Origin: Isoetes taiwanensis
Taxonomy: Eukaryota; Streptophyta; Lycopodiopsida; Isoetales; Isoetaceae
Assembly (NCBI GenBank): GCA_021234155.1
Contig: JAJEKV010000275.1
Location: forward strand, 126,501-190,500
Direction: 5' to 3'
Length of the DNA: 64,000 bases
Shown here: piece after piece, positions 1 through 12,698 of the stretch
Position numbering within the stretch: position 1 is the stretch's first letter
Layout: every line of letters begins with the position of its first letter
The notes under the pieces: model-generated
Database searches by the model: none
Seen by the model: the letters and a program-made list of their open reading frames with translations, nothing else
Told to the model about the DNA's origin: nothing
Program-made: the position numbers and the translations under genes

Positions 1-131
1 TGAATCTAAGCATGGCCTACAGGTGAGGAAGATAGAGATGCACAAAATCTCAATTTAGAATACCTTAATAATGTTTTTATTTTGGTCGAAATAGATTTGC
101 ACATCTAAGTTTCAGGCATATTTATTATCAG

Positions 132-3100
132 GCACTTTTGATTGGCGGGGCAGAAAATTTGCCACAATGGCTGGTTCGTAGACCCCTTTTTGGAACAGGA
201 ATTATCATTGACCCATGTGCTGGTATTGTAGTTATCCTTGTATCGGGGCTGCTTTGCTTGGGAATAAAAGAGGTGGGTTGTACTCAAATTCTCTGTAATC
301 TAGCATAAGGTTCGCCTCTATAACTTTTCAGCACAGAGTGCAGGGACACAATCCTTTATCACAAGTGGGCTCGTTGGTGTTCTCCTTTTAGTCATCATTC
401 TGGGGGGATGGATTGGCGCAAAAACTGGTTGGCAAGGATACAATCTCGACAAAGGGTGAGACTTTTCGCACCTTTAACAAAAAAGTCTGCATCCATTCAT
501 ATGTTATGTAAATAAGCTTAGATGGGAAGTTTATATCAATATTCTATTGTTCTCCCAGTGACCCACACAAATTGGCTGCCTATACTATGACATGCCCCTG
601 AAGTAAACATGGCATGGAACTATAATGGTTCACAGACACCAGGTTTCCAGTTGTTTGTAGGAGCGTTTTATGGATGTTTAGATGGACAGAACACAATATC
701 GAAAGAAGTTACAAAATTTCAGGGATTTGACTATCTTTTAGTTGGAATTGACTGGGCCAACATCAGGAGGAAATGAAAGATTTTTATGGATAAAGGTTGT
801 AGAGCCATTTCAAACAAGCCGGTTTATGCATGTATATCTGTACATAGGACTGCAAATGGTTTGATGTGTCTTTTGGTATTTTATTTTGGTTTATATCTAG
901 ACTAGACGAATTGGAAATTTAGTGTCGACTTTTCGTTCCTTGTTAGTCCAGGAATGCATACTTCTTTGTGCAGATGATATCATGCTGACCTCTTCATCTT
1001 CACAAGGCCATAAAAAGTTTGAAATGCAAAATAGAAGTTATCTTATTCAAGACTCGCTGTCCTTCAAGGATAACCCATAAAAATTGTATCATATGCGTAC
1101 TTATGAATGGCTGGATAACTTCTTAATCCAGGCTACCGAAGGATTGTTGCTTTGGCACAGTTGAAAAAACAGTGTTTTCAAATGCAAAATAGACCTACAT
1201 TTATTTTATGCAATATGACTTCATAGCTTTATATCATTCATGCTTGTTTTTTGTCTCTCTAACATGGTAGCTGTCTGAGCCAATCTTAGAAAAACGACCA
1301 GACCTGGAGGATCTCTTGCGAGCACATTCAAATTCTCACAAAGTTTCACTAAAAAGTAGCAGTAGAGTTTTTCTTAAAGCTGATCAAACTGGAAGAAAGA
1401 TTCTTGGAAAGCCAGGATATCTTTATCAGATCCAAACAAGATTTTGAGGAATTTGAAAAGTTCCAGGCCAGCTTTTGAAAAATTTCAGGGCAGCTTTGGA
1501 GTTAATTCACAAACTGCGTTCTTAGCAGATTGATGGGAAGGTTCTTCACTATCTTAAGCTCTAAGTATGCCCATCAATTAACTGATTTGGACTTACTGGG
1601 GGAAGGAGTTCATGTTTCCATAAGAAGTTAACTCGTCTGGTTGTTGCTTTTATATCAAAAGCAAGGATCAATTTACTACTAGTTCACCAACAAAAGAGAT
1701 CTGGAGAGTTGCCTTAAATGGTAAGGCATTTTAGTCAAAAGCTATGGTAAGGCTTGTAATGCATGTTCCCTTGACAAACACTCTCAGATAATCAAGAAAG
1801 CCTGACCATGGAGTATTTGCTATACAAGTATATGGTCATATGGGTTTAAGTTAGAGGCCCCAGATATACACTGTATGTGTGTTTTGTTATACAAGTTTAT
1901 GGTCATATGGCTCTGTGGTCATATGGTTTAAGTTAGAGGCCCCAGATAATACACTGTGTGTTCCATTACAAAGTTTATCATATGGTTCAGGTTCCCCAGA
2001 TTAATACATTTCTCAATAGTTGGCAAGTGTGCATGTCTGAACTAGCAAGCTGATCTTCTACTCGTAATAAAATTATGTCTTCTCTCTGATCTATCAGGGG
2101 ATGCGGATCAAAAAGTATGGTTGGCATCAAACATTAACGTTCGAGGTTTGTAACGTTTCAGGTCGTAATTGGACAAAATTAAATTTCCGACTTCTGACTT
2201 ACAAGTGAGGTTTTGTGCCAATTTGCTAAGTATTGTGAGATGTGGTGTTGCGGACCAGTTTGAGGTACAGCAAAATTTGATAGAGATTGGTGACAGAGAA
2301 CAGGAAGAGAGAAAACAGAGAATGAGAACAGCGGGCAGTTGTCTATTGAGAAACAGTAAAATTAATGGATTTAAATCTCAGTACGCGATGGAGCAATAGG
2401 ACTTGTTTGTTGCAGGATAAATGAACAGCCAGCAGACAGTGAAAGCTTCTTCTAAAGGGCTAGTTTGAAGATCTCAGAGATGGATCCGTAATCATGTCTG
2501 AGTTTTCCAGATTTGTCATTTTTGGGAAATGTCTATTTAAAATGTCTGCTGGCTGCTCCTTTATCCTGCAGTAAACAAGATTAACTATTTCTTTGAGCAT
2601 TGGACCTCAACATGTTACTCTTTGCATGAAACACATGACTCTTCACTAGCTGTATTATGCTCAACTTTTCTCAGTATATTATTGTGCTGCTATTTTTTCC
2701 GAGGCCAGATCGTGTGGCAGTTTATGAATCCAGATTGCTTCACATGCAACTGCTGCCAGTGCCTTCTATTTAGCTCCAGTTGAGCGCTTCTCATATGATT
2801 TAAGTCAGGCTCCAGATTAATACACTTGTCATGGATTGACAAGTGTGTATGCCTAAATTGGTACATACTAGTGTGGTTTTTCTCCTCCATGATGTAACAA
2901 AGGAGATGTTTTCTCCCTGGTGTCTCTCCCCTTGTCCCTTCAAACTGTTATCTTGTATAGTACTCAGCAGTTCCTAATTGATGATAAGATGCTTGGGTAT
3001 TTTATCTGAAGTTTAAGGCTTTTGGAATTTTCCAACGGAATTGTCTTAGGTAATGCATAAATGCAAACTGCTTTTGAGATGTAACTGATTTTGTTCATTT

Positions 3101-6100
3101 TATTTGTAATTGAATGCAATGGCTATGTGCAATTCCTTTGCTGTTATATAACTAGTTCAAGATTTTAATCATTTGTATAACACGAATCCATGGATGCAAA
3201 AGCGAAGCCATTTCTGTTGAGTGGACACAGCTGCTTCTTAGTTCTGCGTTAACTGCAGTTTAGACCCTTTCCAAGCATAACAGAGACATGGATTGTATTG
3301 CAGGTACTTTCCTTATGGATTTGAAGGAGTTTTTAAAGGATCTGCAACGCTTTTTTTTTCTTACATTGGATTTGATGCAATTGCTAGCACCGCTGAAGAG
3401 GTAGGAGATTTTAACTGCATTTTTAGATGGTACTGGCGATTCATAAGTCTTCTGATTCGCAGGTGAAAAATCCAAAGCGTGATTTGCCCCTTGGCATTGC
3501 TGGTTCTCTGCTTATATGCATCATCTTATACACTCTGGTTTCGGTTATGTTAGTAGGCATTGTCCCCTTTGATCAGATAAATATTGATACGCCACTATCG
3601 AGTGCGTTTTCAGCATACGGCATGAAGTGGGCAATGTAATATTCTACATACGCTTTTCCTTTCTTGATCATATTAGTTATTTATAAAGAATGCCTACAGG
3701 TACCTCGAAGCAGCAGGAGCACTAGCAGCTATGCTGTCAACCCTTTTAGGATCTTTCATTCCTCAGGTTGTTGATCTATTGTATTAAATACCTGATTTTT
3801 TTTGTCTTTCTGAAGCTAGGTTGTCTGATTTGGTTTTTGGTGCAGCCCCGAATATTAATGACTATGTCACAAGATGGTTTGCTCCCATCTATTTTTGGAA
3901 TCATCAACAGGCGTACAGCAGTTCCTATATATAGCACGCTGGTCCCTGGATTTATTGGTGCTGTTATATCATTTATATCGGATATAGAGGAACTGTCAGA
4001 ATTGGTAATGCCCCTCTGCCTTTCCATCAAGAAGTTCCAAGATCGTATTATCATTTCTTTGTAGTAATATTGGGAAAAATGTAGAGATACAAATTAATTG
4101 CCACATGAGCACATATCTAACTATCCAGCACCAATATTTTATGGCTTTCCTGATTTATTAATTACTTAAGAGACATGCACATATAAATAAGTCGGATGGT
4201 ATATTGAGTTATAAAGTAGCTAGTACATATATTCATCTTCACTGTCAGGCTGGTGAGATCCAGCTGAAGAATAATCTGGCTATAGAATTAAATCTGGCAT
4301 GGTTTTTCCCACATACAGTTGCTCAGTATGGTTACCATCACATCATAGGCATGTTGGAATTTGAATATTTAGGCAGCAAGAATAAAAAAACACAAGGCAA
4401 GAAACAAGAGGGAAACGAGCAAGCAGTGCTAAATTCGTGTACAACTTTATAGGATGCGGGTGTCTATGATAGTAAAAATAACAAACTTCTACGTTTGCTA
4501 CAATAACTAGCTGATTCTCTCCAAGAATATGCAAGAACTGGCCAGTAACCACGCTCAAGAAAACCCTTATACTGACCAGATTATGAAATCTGGTCAGAAT
4601 TACTGCAAAAGAATCGAGTTTCCCCAAGTTCACACTGATTTTTGTCTTGAAAATAAGAAAGAAAGCGAGTAGGTTTCAATTTTCATGATCAGTCTCCTCA
4701 CATCCCGTGTAAGAGAACCTTCTAAAATGTACTCAACCCCACTACCATGTTGAGCCGTACAAAATGATAGAAAATGCACAGGTTCTATATAGGAAAGCAG
4801 CTGAGAATTCACTTAAAAAAATTGATTTCTACATGCAAAAATTCCCTGTTCCGACAGTAGAGTATACTTGTTGACAGAATGCTACGAATACCCTTGAAAC
4901 GCCAAAAAGAAGGGAAACAAAAGCATGTCAACTCTATTCTAATATGTAGCTAGGAGCACGCAAAGGAATAGACGAAAATTAACTAAACGAGGTGCGCATT
5001 TATATGTAGGGTATGCTACCAACAAAATTCCATGTCATCCGGTGCCGCAAGCAAAGCAATTGTTAAATGAGTCAGCATGTTTGTTTGGACGTCTATGAGA
5101 TTGATCTTTTATAGGCATGACCACTTCTTCAGGTGCCTGTATTGCAAATACTTTTAGATTTAAGTCCTGTTGGCAATAATGTTACATCTCAATTGCCCTG
5201 GTTAGCAGGGATAGTAGAACTTGTGTATTTTGGGGCCTTGTTTATTTAATACACAATAATGCTCGATCATCTGTTCTCTCTTATTTACATCTCATCAAAT
5301 TTCTTGTTACTGTAGGTGAGTGTTGGTACACTATTGGCTTTTACAACTGTTGCTGTATGTGTTCTTCTAGTAAGATACCTACCACCCATTGACGACCATT
5401 CTAATGAAGGCCAAAACAGCACAACATCATTGCTTTCATCAGACTTTGGTACAAATTACCTAATAAAATTTGTATCCAAATTATTATTTGGAATATGTTT
5501 GTACTCTCGCTCTCTCTTTTCTTGAATTTCAAAAACGACTTCATTTTACTCAAGAAAAATAAGATGAAAAGAATGCTTCAATCTGCCATTTATTAAGTGA
5601 CAGCATGGCCTACACAGAAAAATGTACATGCTTTTGGAAAGGTACCAGGATATCATGGCTGGTAAACAACATCTATGCCTTGCATATATGAGCTTATATT
5701 CCATCTGTTTAGGCCATTGTTTCATAGCAGCAATAACAGCGAGAAGATGGACCTTTGCTGGAAAATCCTTAAAATTAGCCATGGGAACAATGCCAGTGAA
5801 CCCTGCATAGGTCAAGAGATTGAACAATGTATCTTAGCCAAGGGAAAGTTGGTACAGGTAGTTTGAGGCCCACATTCAGGGTGTTACATGGTAGTATCTG
5901 CCAGATCTGCAGACTTAGAGCAACCATCTATTCCATTTTCTCTTGATCTTTGCTTTATGTTTCTGTCAATTTTTTATCAATTTTATGGCAACGTGGTTCT
6001 GAATTTAATGGCCGCCTCATTGTGAATTTAATTTTGATGATTGCCTTTAGTAGAGGCTCTGTTACTCATGGAAAAAGGTGGTCTCTATTTATGCAGCAGT

Positions 6101-6836
6101 ATATGAGAATCCAAAACCAAGCGCTGCTGCTAGACTTGGCATCATAGCTATTTTAAGTGGAGCTATTATTTCAAGTTTAGCTGCATCTATCAAATTGTTT
6201 CCCAGGTAAATCTCAGATCTTCGTGCACCTCATTTACGTAAGAGTCGTCCTAACAACAGAATCGCATAGACCAAAATTGACCTCTCTTCTTTATTCTGAT
6301 TTGAAATTTATTTGTTTCCAACAAAGAAGCTGATTCTAATTGGTTGTCTTCAGAGCACTTCGTGTCATCCTTGGTATTTTTGGTGTGGCCTCTTTTCTGC
6401 TTGGATTAGGCACACTTGTAAGATCTAAGGAAGCGGAAAGTCACCTAAAAGTTGGATATTCAGGAGGTATCTGCATATCTACACTATATGTTGGAATGTA
6501 ATACAACATTTTTCAAATACATAACTTTGTTTTGGACTGTAGGATTTTTATGTCCTATGGTTCCTCTGCTTCCAGCAATCACAATTCTGGTAAACATGTA
6601 TTTGCTGGTCAACATTGGGTACGTTAGTGGATTGAAAAGAAAAGCCCATAAACGCTATGACATGATGTGCTTCAATTTCTCTTTCATCTGTTTGTGAGTA
6701 CTCACATTACAGGGTTCTCTGTAGGAGTGTGACATGGATACGAGTCTCCTTCTGGCTGCTGCTTGGTTCCCTGGTATATGTATTCTATGGAATGCATCAT
6801 GGCATGAAAGAAGAGGAATCTCAAAGTTCTATATAA
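132..6836 (+). CDS. Cationic amino acid transporter (CAT family), 3' eleven exons; 5' part lies outside the window
   Basis: APC-superfamily permease predicted to carry amino acids across the vacuolar or plasma membrane. I read exons at 132-272, 337-455, 3304-3400, 3463-3635, 3700-3766, 3846-4004, 5316-5448, 6100-6205, 6354-6466, 6543-6618 and 6725-6836. All junctions are GT-AG and the exons join in frame to 431 codons plus TAA. Diagnostic blocks are [12 protein letters not shown] followed by CLGIKE in the first exon, [49 protein letters not shown] and [10 protein letters not shown], then hydrophobic C-terminal segments beginning [13 protein letters not shown]. The order and spacing match plant CAT2/3/4/9-type proteins of about 600 residues, so roughly the first quarter to third is upstream. 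Intron 2 (2.85 kb) and intron 6 (1.3 kb) are long and contain repeats; the others are short. I cannot say which CAT subtype it is. Confidence 0.9.
1812..2050. repeat. Degenerate tandem repeat inside transporter intron 2
   Basis: Two to three imperfect copies of a module containing TATGGTCATATGG, then TTTAAGTTAGAGGCCCCAGA and ACACTGT lie in tandem. A more diverged copy (CTCCAGATTAATACACTTGT and following) recurs near 2789-2850 in the same intron. No coding capacity is visible. Confidence 0.6.
2401..2582. repeat. Inverted-repeat (foldback) element in transporter intron 2
   Basis: Arms of about 40 bp (2401-2440 and 2541-2581) are inverted copies: CTTGTTTGTTGCAGGATAAA on the left matches, reversed, the right arm ending in TTTATCCTGCAGTAAACAAG, and both carry the CAGCCAGCAGACA core. 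About 100 bp lies between them. It looks like a small MITE-type insertion within the intron. Confidence 0.6.
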
Positions 6837-6945
6837 AATATAATTGTTTGGGGGATAAAGTTTGCACAATCACTTGTGTATGATAAATAGCAGCATTCGA
6901 GCTGTTCGATATGAAATGTTCAAGCCTGTACAGATTTGTGCTCTC

Positions 6946-6951
6946 AATAAA
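6946..6951 (+). terminator. Probable polyadenylation signal of the transporter gene
   Basis: A canonical AATAAA lies about 110 bp after the transporter stop codon, a normal distance for a plant 3' UTR. Confidence 0.55.
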
Positions 6952-7157
6952 TAAGCAACCGAGGTGTACATCCATGGACGAAAAGATTTTGAGTACTTTT
7001 AACCAAAAGCCCTATTGGGCATGTATGTATTCTTCTTATTATTAATATTGATATTGATCGATTCTTTTATCTCTAAAGTTTTCTTCCTATAGTATCGTCC
7101 TTTCTATTCTCCTTTATAATATTCCCTCTATTGTTTATATTATGTCTGTGTGTATTT

Positions 7158-7260
7158 TTTGGGTTGCCCCTAAAGGGCAGACCCTCGCTTCCGTTGGTGG
7201 GGGAGCATACTCTCGAAATATGCTGGTATATACTCGAACGTTCCCTGTAACTGGCCTAAA
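7158..7260 (+). repeat. Copy of a dispersed repeat beginning GGGTTGCC
   Basis: A T-rich run is followed by GGGTTGCCCCTAAAGGGCAG and ACCCTCG. The same start, with an internal small palindrome, recurs reversed near 58563 and 43219 and in shorter form near 40949. After the start, this copy and the 58.5 kb copy still share ATATGC and GTATAT blocks over about 80 bp, which suggests a common transposon end. Confidence 0.5.
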
Positions 7261-7278
7261 CCTTCTGTTACCGGCCTG

Positions 7279-7690
7279 TTGCAGGTAATATGCCAGTGGA
7301 GGTCGAGATCCAGTGGAGGTCGAGATCCGACGTTATATCTTGTTGATAATGGCAAGTTCTGCAGCTGTAAACGGGACCACAGCTACTGTAACAGTATGCT
7401 CCTTCTTTCTTTCTTTCGTTTTTTGGTAATTTTTTTGGTTAGTGATGAAGCAAAGCAGAAAATTGTGACTCTTGTAGATTTCGTGGAAATTGAAGGGCAA
7501 AGTTGTCGAGCTTAATGTTTCAACCGATTCGAGTTTGGACACCGTTTTTTCTCTTACAGTTCCCATCAGAGAACTCAAGCCTCGGTATCAAGAGAATAAG
7601 TATGATATGGAGGGCTTTGAATATCGAATTGGTGTGATGAGGTTAGAACTGTTGGTATCAGTTTCAAGTATCCTGGATTATCAGATGTAA
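7279..7690 (+). other. Exon-like coding remnant, not recognised
   Basis: Short open stretches (7334-7374 starting MASSAAVNG, followed by a GTATGC donor-like site; 7490-7690 with VVELNVSTDSSLDTVFSLTV) lie just upstream of the copia insertion. By position they could be the 5' exons of the epoxide-hydrolase-like gene whose 3' exons lie at 12961-13508, but I could not find the family's nucleophile or HDWG-type motifs, so this link is a guess. Confidence 0.25.
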
Positions 7691-7878
7691 GCTGAGATGT
7701 TCTTTCCTTCTTTAGCTATTTATTAATGGGAAATTTATTTTTTCTAGTCCCCCAATTTCTTAACTGTCACATCTCAGTAAAAAAAGAAAGCTATATGTTA
7801 ACTTTATTGAAGTTGGCCTGAAGATTTTCACATTAAATGAATACATCATGTTCACATTATTAAGCATTTTCTAACTGC

Positions 7879-7883
7879 ATGTG
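7879..7883. repeat. Target site duplication ATGTG, left copy
   Basis: ATGTG directly precedes the left LTR and matches 12950-12954 directly after the right LTR: a 5-bp duplication typical of Ty1/copia integration. Confidence 0.85.
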
Positions 7884-8134
7884 TAATGAACATAAACAGA
7901 AACGAAACTGAAGCAAACACAAAAGCTCTTTTGTATTATGAATTCTGGCCTTTTGAATACAACACGGTAACGGTGAATATGCCTGGATTGGCAACTGCAC
8001 ACCGCCATGCAAGCTTCCGTAGTTGGCTCCTAGACTGCTGGAACCCTATTTAGAAACAACAACAAAAAGGTCCGTGGACCTAACTGTCAACAAGACAATT
8101 ACTTCTTGTCACATGACAATTGTAATATCCAATA
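7884..8134 (-). repeat. 3' LTR of the copia element
   Basis: 251 bp, starting TAATGAACATAAACAGAAAC and ending GTAATATCCAATA on the plus strand. It is nearly identical to 12699-12949; I see one substitution. Confidence 0.95.
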
Positions 8135-8146
8135 CTCCCCCTCAAG
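8135..8146 (-). promoter_or_regulatory. Polypurine tract of the copia element
   Basis: On the minus strand CTTGAGGGGGAG lies directly before the LTR start TATTGG. This is the usual plus-strand primer position and sequence in plant copia elements. Confidence 0.85.
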
Positions 8147-8374
8147 AAGTACATTGCCATAAGCTGCATTTATCTACTGAAATCAAGCTGCATTTATCTA
8201 CTGAAATCAAGCTGCAACACATGACTCCAAGCTTCAACAGAACTGAAATACTTCAACAAAACTTAAGCAACAAACTTCACCAGAACTGAAATACTTCAAC
8301 AAAACTTGAGCAACAGCAGAAGTGGACTCCCCCTTTCATACTACACCTGGAGTCTATTCTTCAAAGGATTATGT

Positions 8375-11300
8375 TTAAACCTGCATCATGCCCATCTCTG
8401 TCAGACACTCATAGTGCCTTTTCTTTCCAAGTGGTTTAGTAAGAACATCTGCTGTCATACTGTTGGTAGGTCTGTATGCAATGGTGATTTTCCCTTCTTC
8501 AACCTTCTCTCTTGTAAAATGATATTGGGTTTCAATATGTTTAGCCTTAGAAAAATTGCTAGGGTTCTTAACAAGACTTACTGCTGCTTCGTTGTCATTA
8601 AAAATGACAGTCGGGTTTGCTTGCTCAGCTCCAAGATCCTTTAGAAGTCGTCTGAGCTAGATTGCTTCCTTAGATGCTGCACATATGGCCATATATTCAG
8701 ATTCACACGTGCTCACAGCTGTGGCCTTCTGCTTCTTACTGCACCAACTAATGACTCCCCCTTGCAGGTTAAAACAAAATCCTGTGCGTGACTTCCTACT
8801 ATGAATTTCCCCTGCATAATCAGCATCTACAAGGCCAACAACTTGCAAATATGGTTTGCTGTCACCACAGTAACTTAAACCCAATCTGGGGGTCTGCTGT
8901 AAGTACCTAAGAACTCGTTTGAGTGCTTGCCAGTGGCTGATCCCTGGGTGTTCCATGAATTGACTAATGGTGATCACACTTTCAGAAATGTCAGGTCTGC
9001 TACAGACCATTAGATGCATCAATGAGCCAACTATACTTCGAAAAGACAGTGGAATCTGAGGATCAAGAACCTCTACTGTAGTGGAACAATCATCAAATGA
9101 CAAGTGGCAGGAGGTAGCAGGAGTACTCACAGCACGAGAATTGTCCATGTTGCACTTTTGGAGAAGAGATTCAATGGCTTTGCTTTGATGCAAACTGATG
9201 GTTTTCTTTGCACGGTCTCTTGTAATTTGCATCCCCAAGAAATACTTCAATGCACCAAGATCTGTCATGTGGAAAGTTCTCTCTAAGGCACCTTTGGTCT
9301 GTGACATCAGAAATGAAGAGTTAGCTGCCAAGATAAAATCATCGACATAGAGTACCACAATGATGATTTTGTTATTGGAAGTCTTGACATAGACATTCCA
9401 ATCTGCCTCACTTCTAGTAAACCCTTGCTTGGAAAAGAATGAATGTATGGTCTTATACCATAACCGTGGGGACTGTTTGAGGCCATAGATGGCCTTTTTG
9501 AGCCTGCACACTTTGTGCTCTTCCCCTTTGACTTGATATCCCGGTGGCTGTCTCAAGTATACCTCCTCATCCAATTCTCCATGCAAGAAGGCTGACTTCA
9601 CGTCCATTTGTTGCAGATCTAGGTCCATGGCAGCAGCAAGAGCTAGGACCATTCTAACTGAGGACAGCCTGGCCACGGGTGCATAGGTTTCATGAAAATC
9701 TATACCTGCTGTTTGAGAGCAGCCACGAGCGACCAATCGAGCCTTGTACCTAGATATGATATTATTCTCATCATACTTCAATCTGTAAAGCCATTTGCAT
9801 GTGATGGCTTTGCGTCCTGGAGGGAGATCTTGAAGAATCCACGTCTCGTTCTCCATGAGAGAACTGTACTCTGCATCCATAGCTGATTTCCATTGCTGTT
9901 GTGCAGGACTATTGACTGCTTGGTAATAGGAGACGGGTTCATCAACGGAGGCATTACTATGCAGGGCTATGTAAGCTGATCCTCGCGGCTTCCTGCTGTT
10001 CAAATAGTCAAGCATTTTTTCAGTTGGCTTGGGCTGCCTAGTTGACCGTCGTGGTGGGGACTTGAGCATGGGAACATCATCACCTTCACCTCCAGATTCC
10101 GGTTCAGACGGAATGTCAGTTTCACTAAGGGGCACATCATGAGTGGCCTCATTCACCTCATCTTCAGAATCACTAGAGCTTGCATGCTCAACTTCCTGTG
10201 CAAGAGTCAGTGGGTCATATTTCGGCGGTTTCAGATTTTGCCCAATGCTATAATCCTGCTCATTGAAAGCCACACTTCTGCGGATAACCATTTTCTTATT
10301 AGAGGGAATGTACAACTTGTATCCCTTGATAGTATCGCCATATCCCACAAACATGCAAGGAAGAGATCGGTGCCCTAATTTCCCTGCTCGTCGCTCTTCT
10401 TTGGACAGGTGAACATATGCAGTACAGCCAAAAATTTTGAAAGCTTCTACTGTGGGTTTATGTCCTGTCCATGCTTCCTCCGGGACAAGATCAGCAAGGG
10501 CCTTGGTGGGTACTCTATTCAAGATGTACACTGCAGTGTGCACGGCTTCAGCCCAAAATTTGTGCTCAATGTTCTTTGAGAGAATCATGGCTCTGGCACT
10601 CTCAAGAACAGTCCTGTTCTTCCTCTCGACTACCCCATTTTGCTGATGTTCATGAGCCACTGACGTCTCATGAATGATGCCACATGTGTTGAGGTGTTCA
10701 GTAAATTCATCACTCATAAATTCCCCTCCCTGATCAATCCGGATCATTTTGACTTTCTTATCAGAAAAGTTCTCAGCCACGGTTTGCCACTGCTTGAAGA
10801 GCTGAAATGCTTCAGACTTATATTGCATAAAGAAAATCCAATTCTTTCTTGTGCAATCATCCACAATAAGCAAGAAATAACGTGAGCCTCCTATGGATCT
10901 TACCCGTGAGGGGCCCCAAACATCCATGTGTACCAGCTGTAGAGGGTGTTGTGCCCTTGTGCCAGGTTGCTTAGGGTATGATTTTCTAGCGAGCTTACCC
11001 AATGCACATCCCTCACATATACCATCAGGGACTCGGATTTTAGGCAGGCCAGTTACAAGCTTCTTTTCCCTCATTCTCTGCAGGAATTTGAAGTTTGCAT
11101 GCCCTAATCGCTCGTGCCAGACCTGATGTTCATTAATAGTGGAGGCATTCAATGCTGTGTTCACTTCTTTGTTCCAGCTAATCTGGTATAGGCAGCCTAT
11201 CCGCTCTCCTTTGGCTACAATAGTGGTGGTTCCATCCCTGACTAGGCATTGTCCATTTCCAAACGTGGCAAAGAGGCCTGCATCATCCATTTTGGATATG

Positions 11301-12403
11301 GATATCAGATTTGCTTCAAGTTCAGGGACATACAAGGCATTCTTCAAATGAATGTCTCCTGTTGGCAGTGAAAGTGTAATAGAGCCACTTCCTTTGATAG
11401 GCAGCTTCCCCTTCCCAATTTTTACCTTGCTCCCTACAGGGGTTGCTCTAAAGTCTGCGAACAGTTCCCTTTGTCCAGTCATGTGGTCACTTGCTCCTGA
11501 GTCCAACAGCCATGCACCAGGCTGTAAGTTTGCCACAAGGCAGTACACGTCCATTTTCTTCAGACTACACCATGGATTCCACAAGTTCTCTTCATCCAAG
11601 GAAGCTGACCAAAGCTGTGGGACTTTGTCGCAGATTATGAACACAAAGGACTTAACACAGCACTTGAGGAGAATCATGATGTTAAAAAGCAGCAGACTTA
11701 CCTTGTTCAGCAGATTTTTGTTCCTTCCCGATTCTTCTTGATGGGCTACAAATGCTCTTGCTACTGAAACAAACGAGTCACTGCTTGAGCCTTCATCATC
11801 AGACGTGTTGGTTTTCAATGCTTTATGGCCTTGAGCCTCCCGTTTTTTCTTTGGCTCCTCCTTTTTTTGCTTTCTCTTCCTTCTATCGGGTTCAGGGCAA
11901 TCTTTGGCTATGTGTCCATGCCTATTGCAATTGAAACATTTTCTTGTTTCACCACCTTCTTGTTTACCAACCAAAGCCTGTCCTTCCTTGTTGCTAGACT
12001 TCTTGGCTCCCGATTGGTTTATCTCTTCCATGAGGATCTGCTGGCACGCCCATTCAAGGTCAACATGTTCTTGGGACCCAATGAGATTCTTCACGTTATT
12101 GTAGCTAGATGGCAACCCAATCAGAAGTGCGCCTACCAGAAGATCATCATCCAGCCCTTTCTCCATCCCTCTAAGCTGGAGTGCTGCTGCTTTTATCTTT
12201 GAGATAAACTCTTCGGCTGTTGCACATTCTTTGAGCTTTGTGGTAAAAATTACAGCATACAAATTTGCTTGCTGTGAGAAGTGCTTTTTCCTGTAAATTG
12301 CATTCAATTGTTCCCAGGCATCCTTTGCACTCTCAGCAGCTTCAACTTGTGCTATCATTGTGTTATCCAGGTATTTCTTGCTTCCCAGTCCCTCTGCATC
12401 CAT
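8375..12403 (-). pseudogene. Copia polyprotein: Gag C-terminal part, protease, integrase, reverse transcriptase, RNase H, with a premature stop
   Basis: A 1248-codon open stretch runs from 12403 to the TAG at 8657-8659. Numbering from its first codon: Gag core 1-130, CCHC zinc knuckle 156-169 (CFNCNRHGHIAKDC), protease DSGA 301-304, integrase zinc ligands H430, H435, C463, C466, catalytic D494, D557, E593 (HQQNGVVERKNR context), reverse transcriptase from about 865 with YVDD at 1019-1022, and RNase H from about 1190. After the TAG the same frame stays open for about 93 codons with the expected C-terminus (NDNEAAVSL, KHIETQYHF, TKPLGKKRHYECL) and a TAA at 8375-8377. The stop stands where a Trp codon is usual (EAI-stop-LRRLL), so a single G-to-A change would explain it. 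An 87-nt stretch at 11615-11701 has perfect splice borders. Confidence 0.93.
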
Positions 12404-12639
12404 TTCAGTTGGGCCTGTCTTGTTGCCTCACATGTCTTTACATATGATTCAACCGCTTCTGGTTCCTTAGCTCCTTTGACTACTTGAGCTGTTGTCAGGG
12501 TCTGCATCTGAGCTGGTATCGTTGGCTTTGGTTCATCACCTGAAACAATGTGCCATAGCCCTTTAGCTGCTAGCTTCCCTCTGACCTTAATAAACCAGTA
12601 AAACGCATTCAGATGCGTCAGCTTCTCTATATCGCCCAT
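12355..12639 (-). pseudogene. Copia Gag N-terminal part, in a different frame from the polyprotein
   Basis: This 94-codon stretch starts MGDIEKLTHLNAFYWFIKVR and contains the start of a copia Gag (GLWHIVSGDE, and a W..D..A motif near its end). It overlaps the long polyprotein frame by about 50 bp. The homologous Gag reading switches frames between roughly 12360 and 12400, which implies a one-base indel there. An assembly error or a programmed frameshift are alternatives; nothing obvious such as a slippery heptamer was seen. Confidence 0.75.
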
Positions 12640-12686
12640 TGCTTTCCTCCCTGAGGCGAATTACGTTTTTCTCCACTGATCGTTCT

Positions 12687-12698
12687 GCTCTGATACCA
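12687..12698 (-). promoter_or_regulatory. Primer binding site of the copia element
   Basis: On the minus strand TGGTATCAGAGC begins directly after the 5' LTR. It is complementary to the 3' end of plant initiator methionine tRNA and fixes the LTR border at 12699. Confidence 0.93.

Noticed and set aside
4343-4633. 96-codon minus-strand frame in transporter intron 6
   Set aside because: It lies within an intron, has no domain, and its composition is that of AT-rich non-coding DNA.
9104-12487. Plus-strand frames across the copia element
   Set aside because: They overlap the polyprotein on the opposite strand, and none has a domain of its own.
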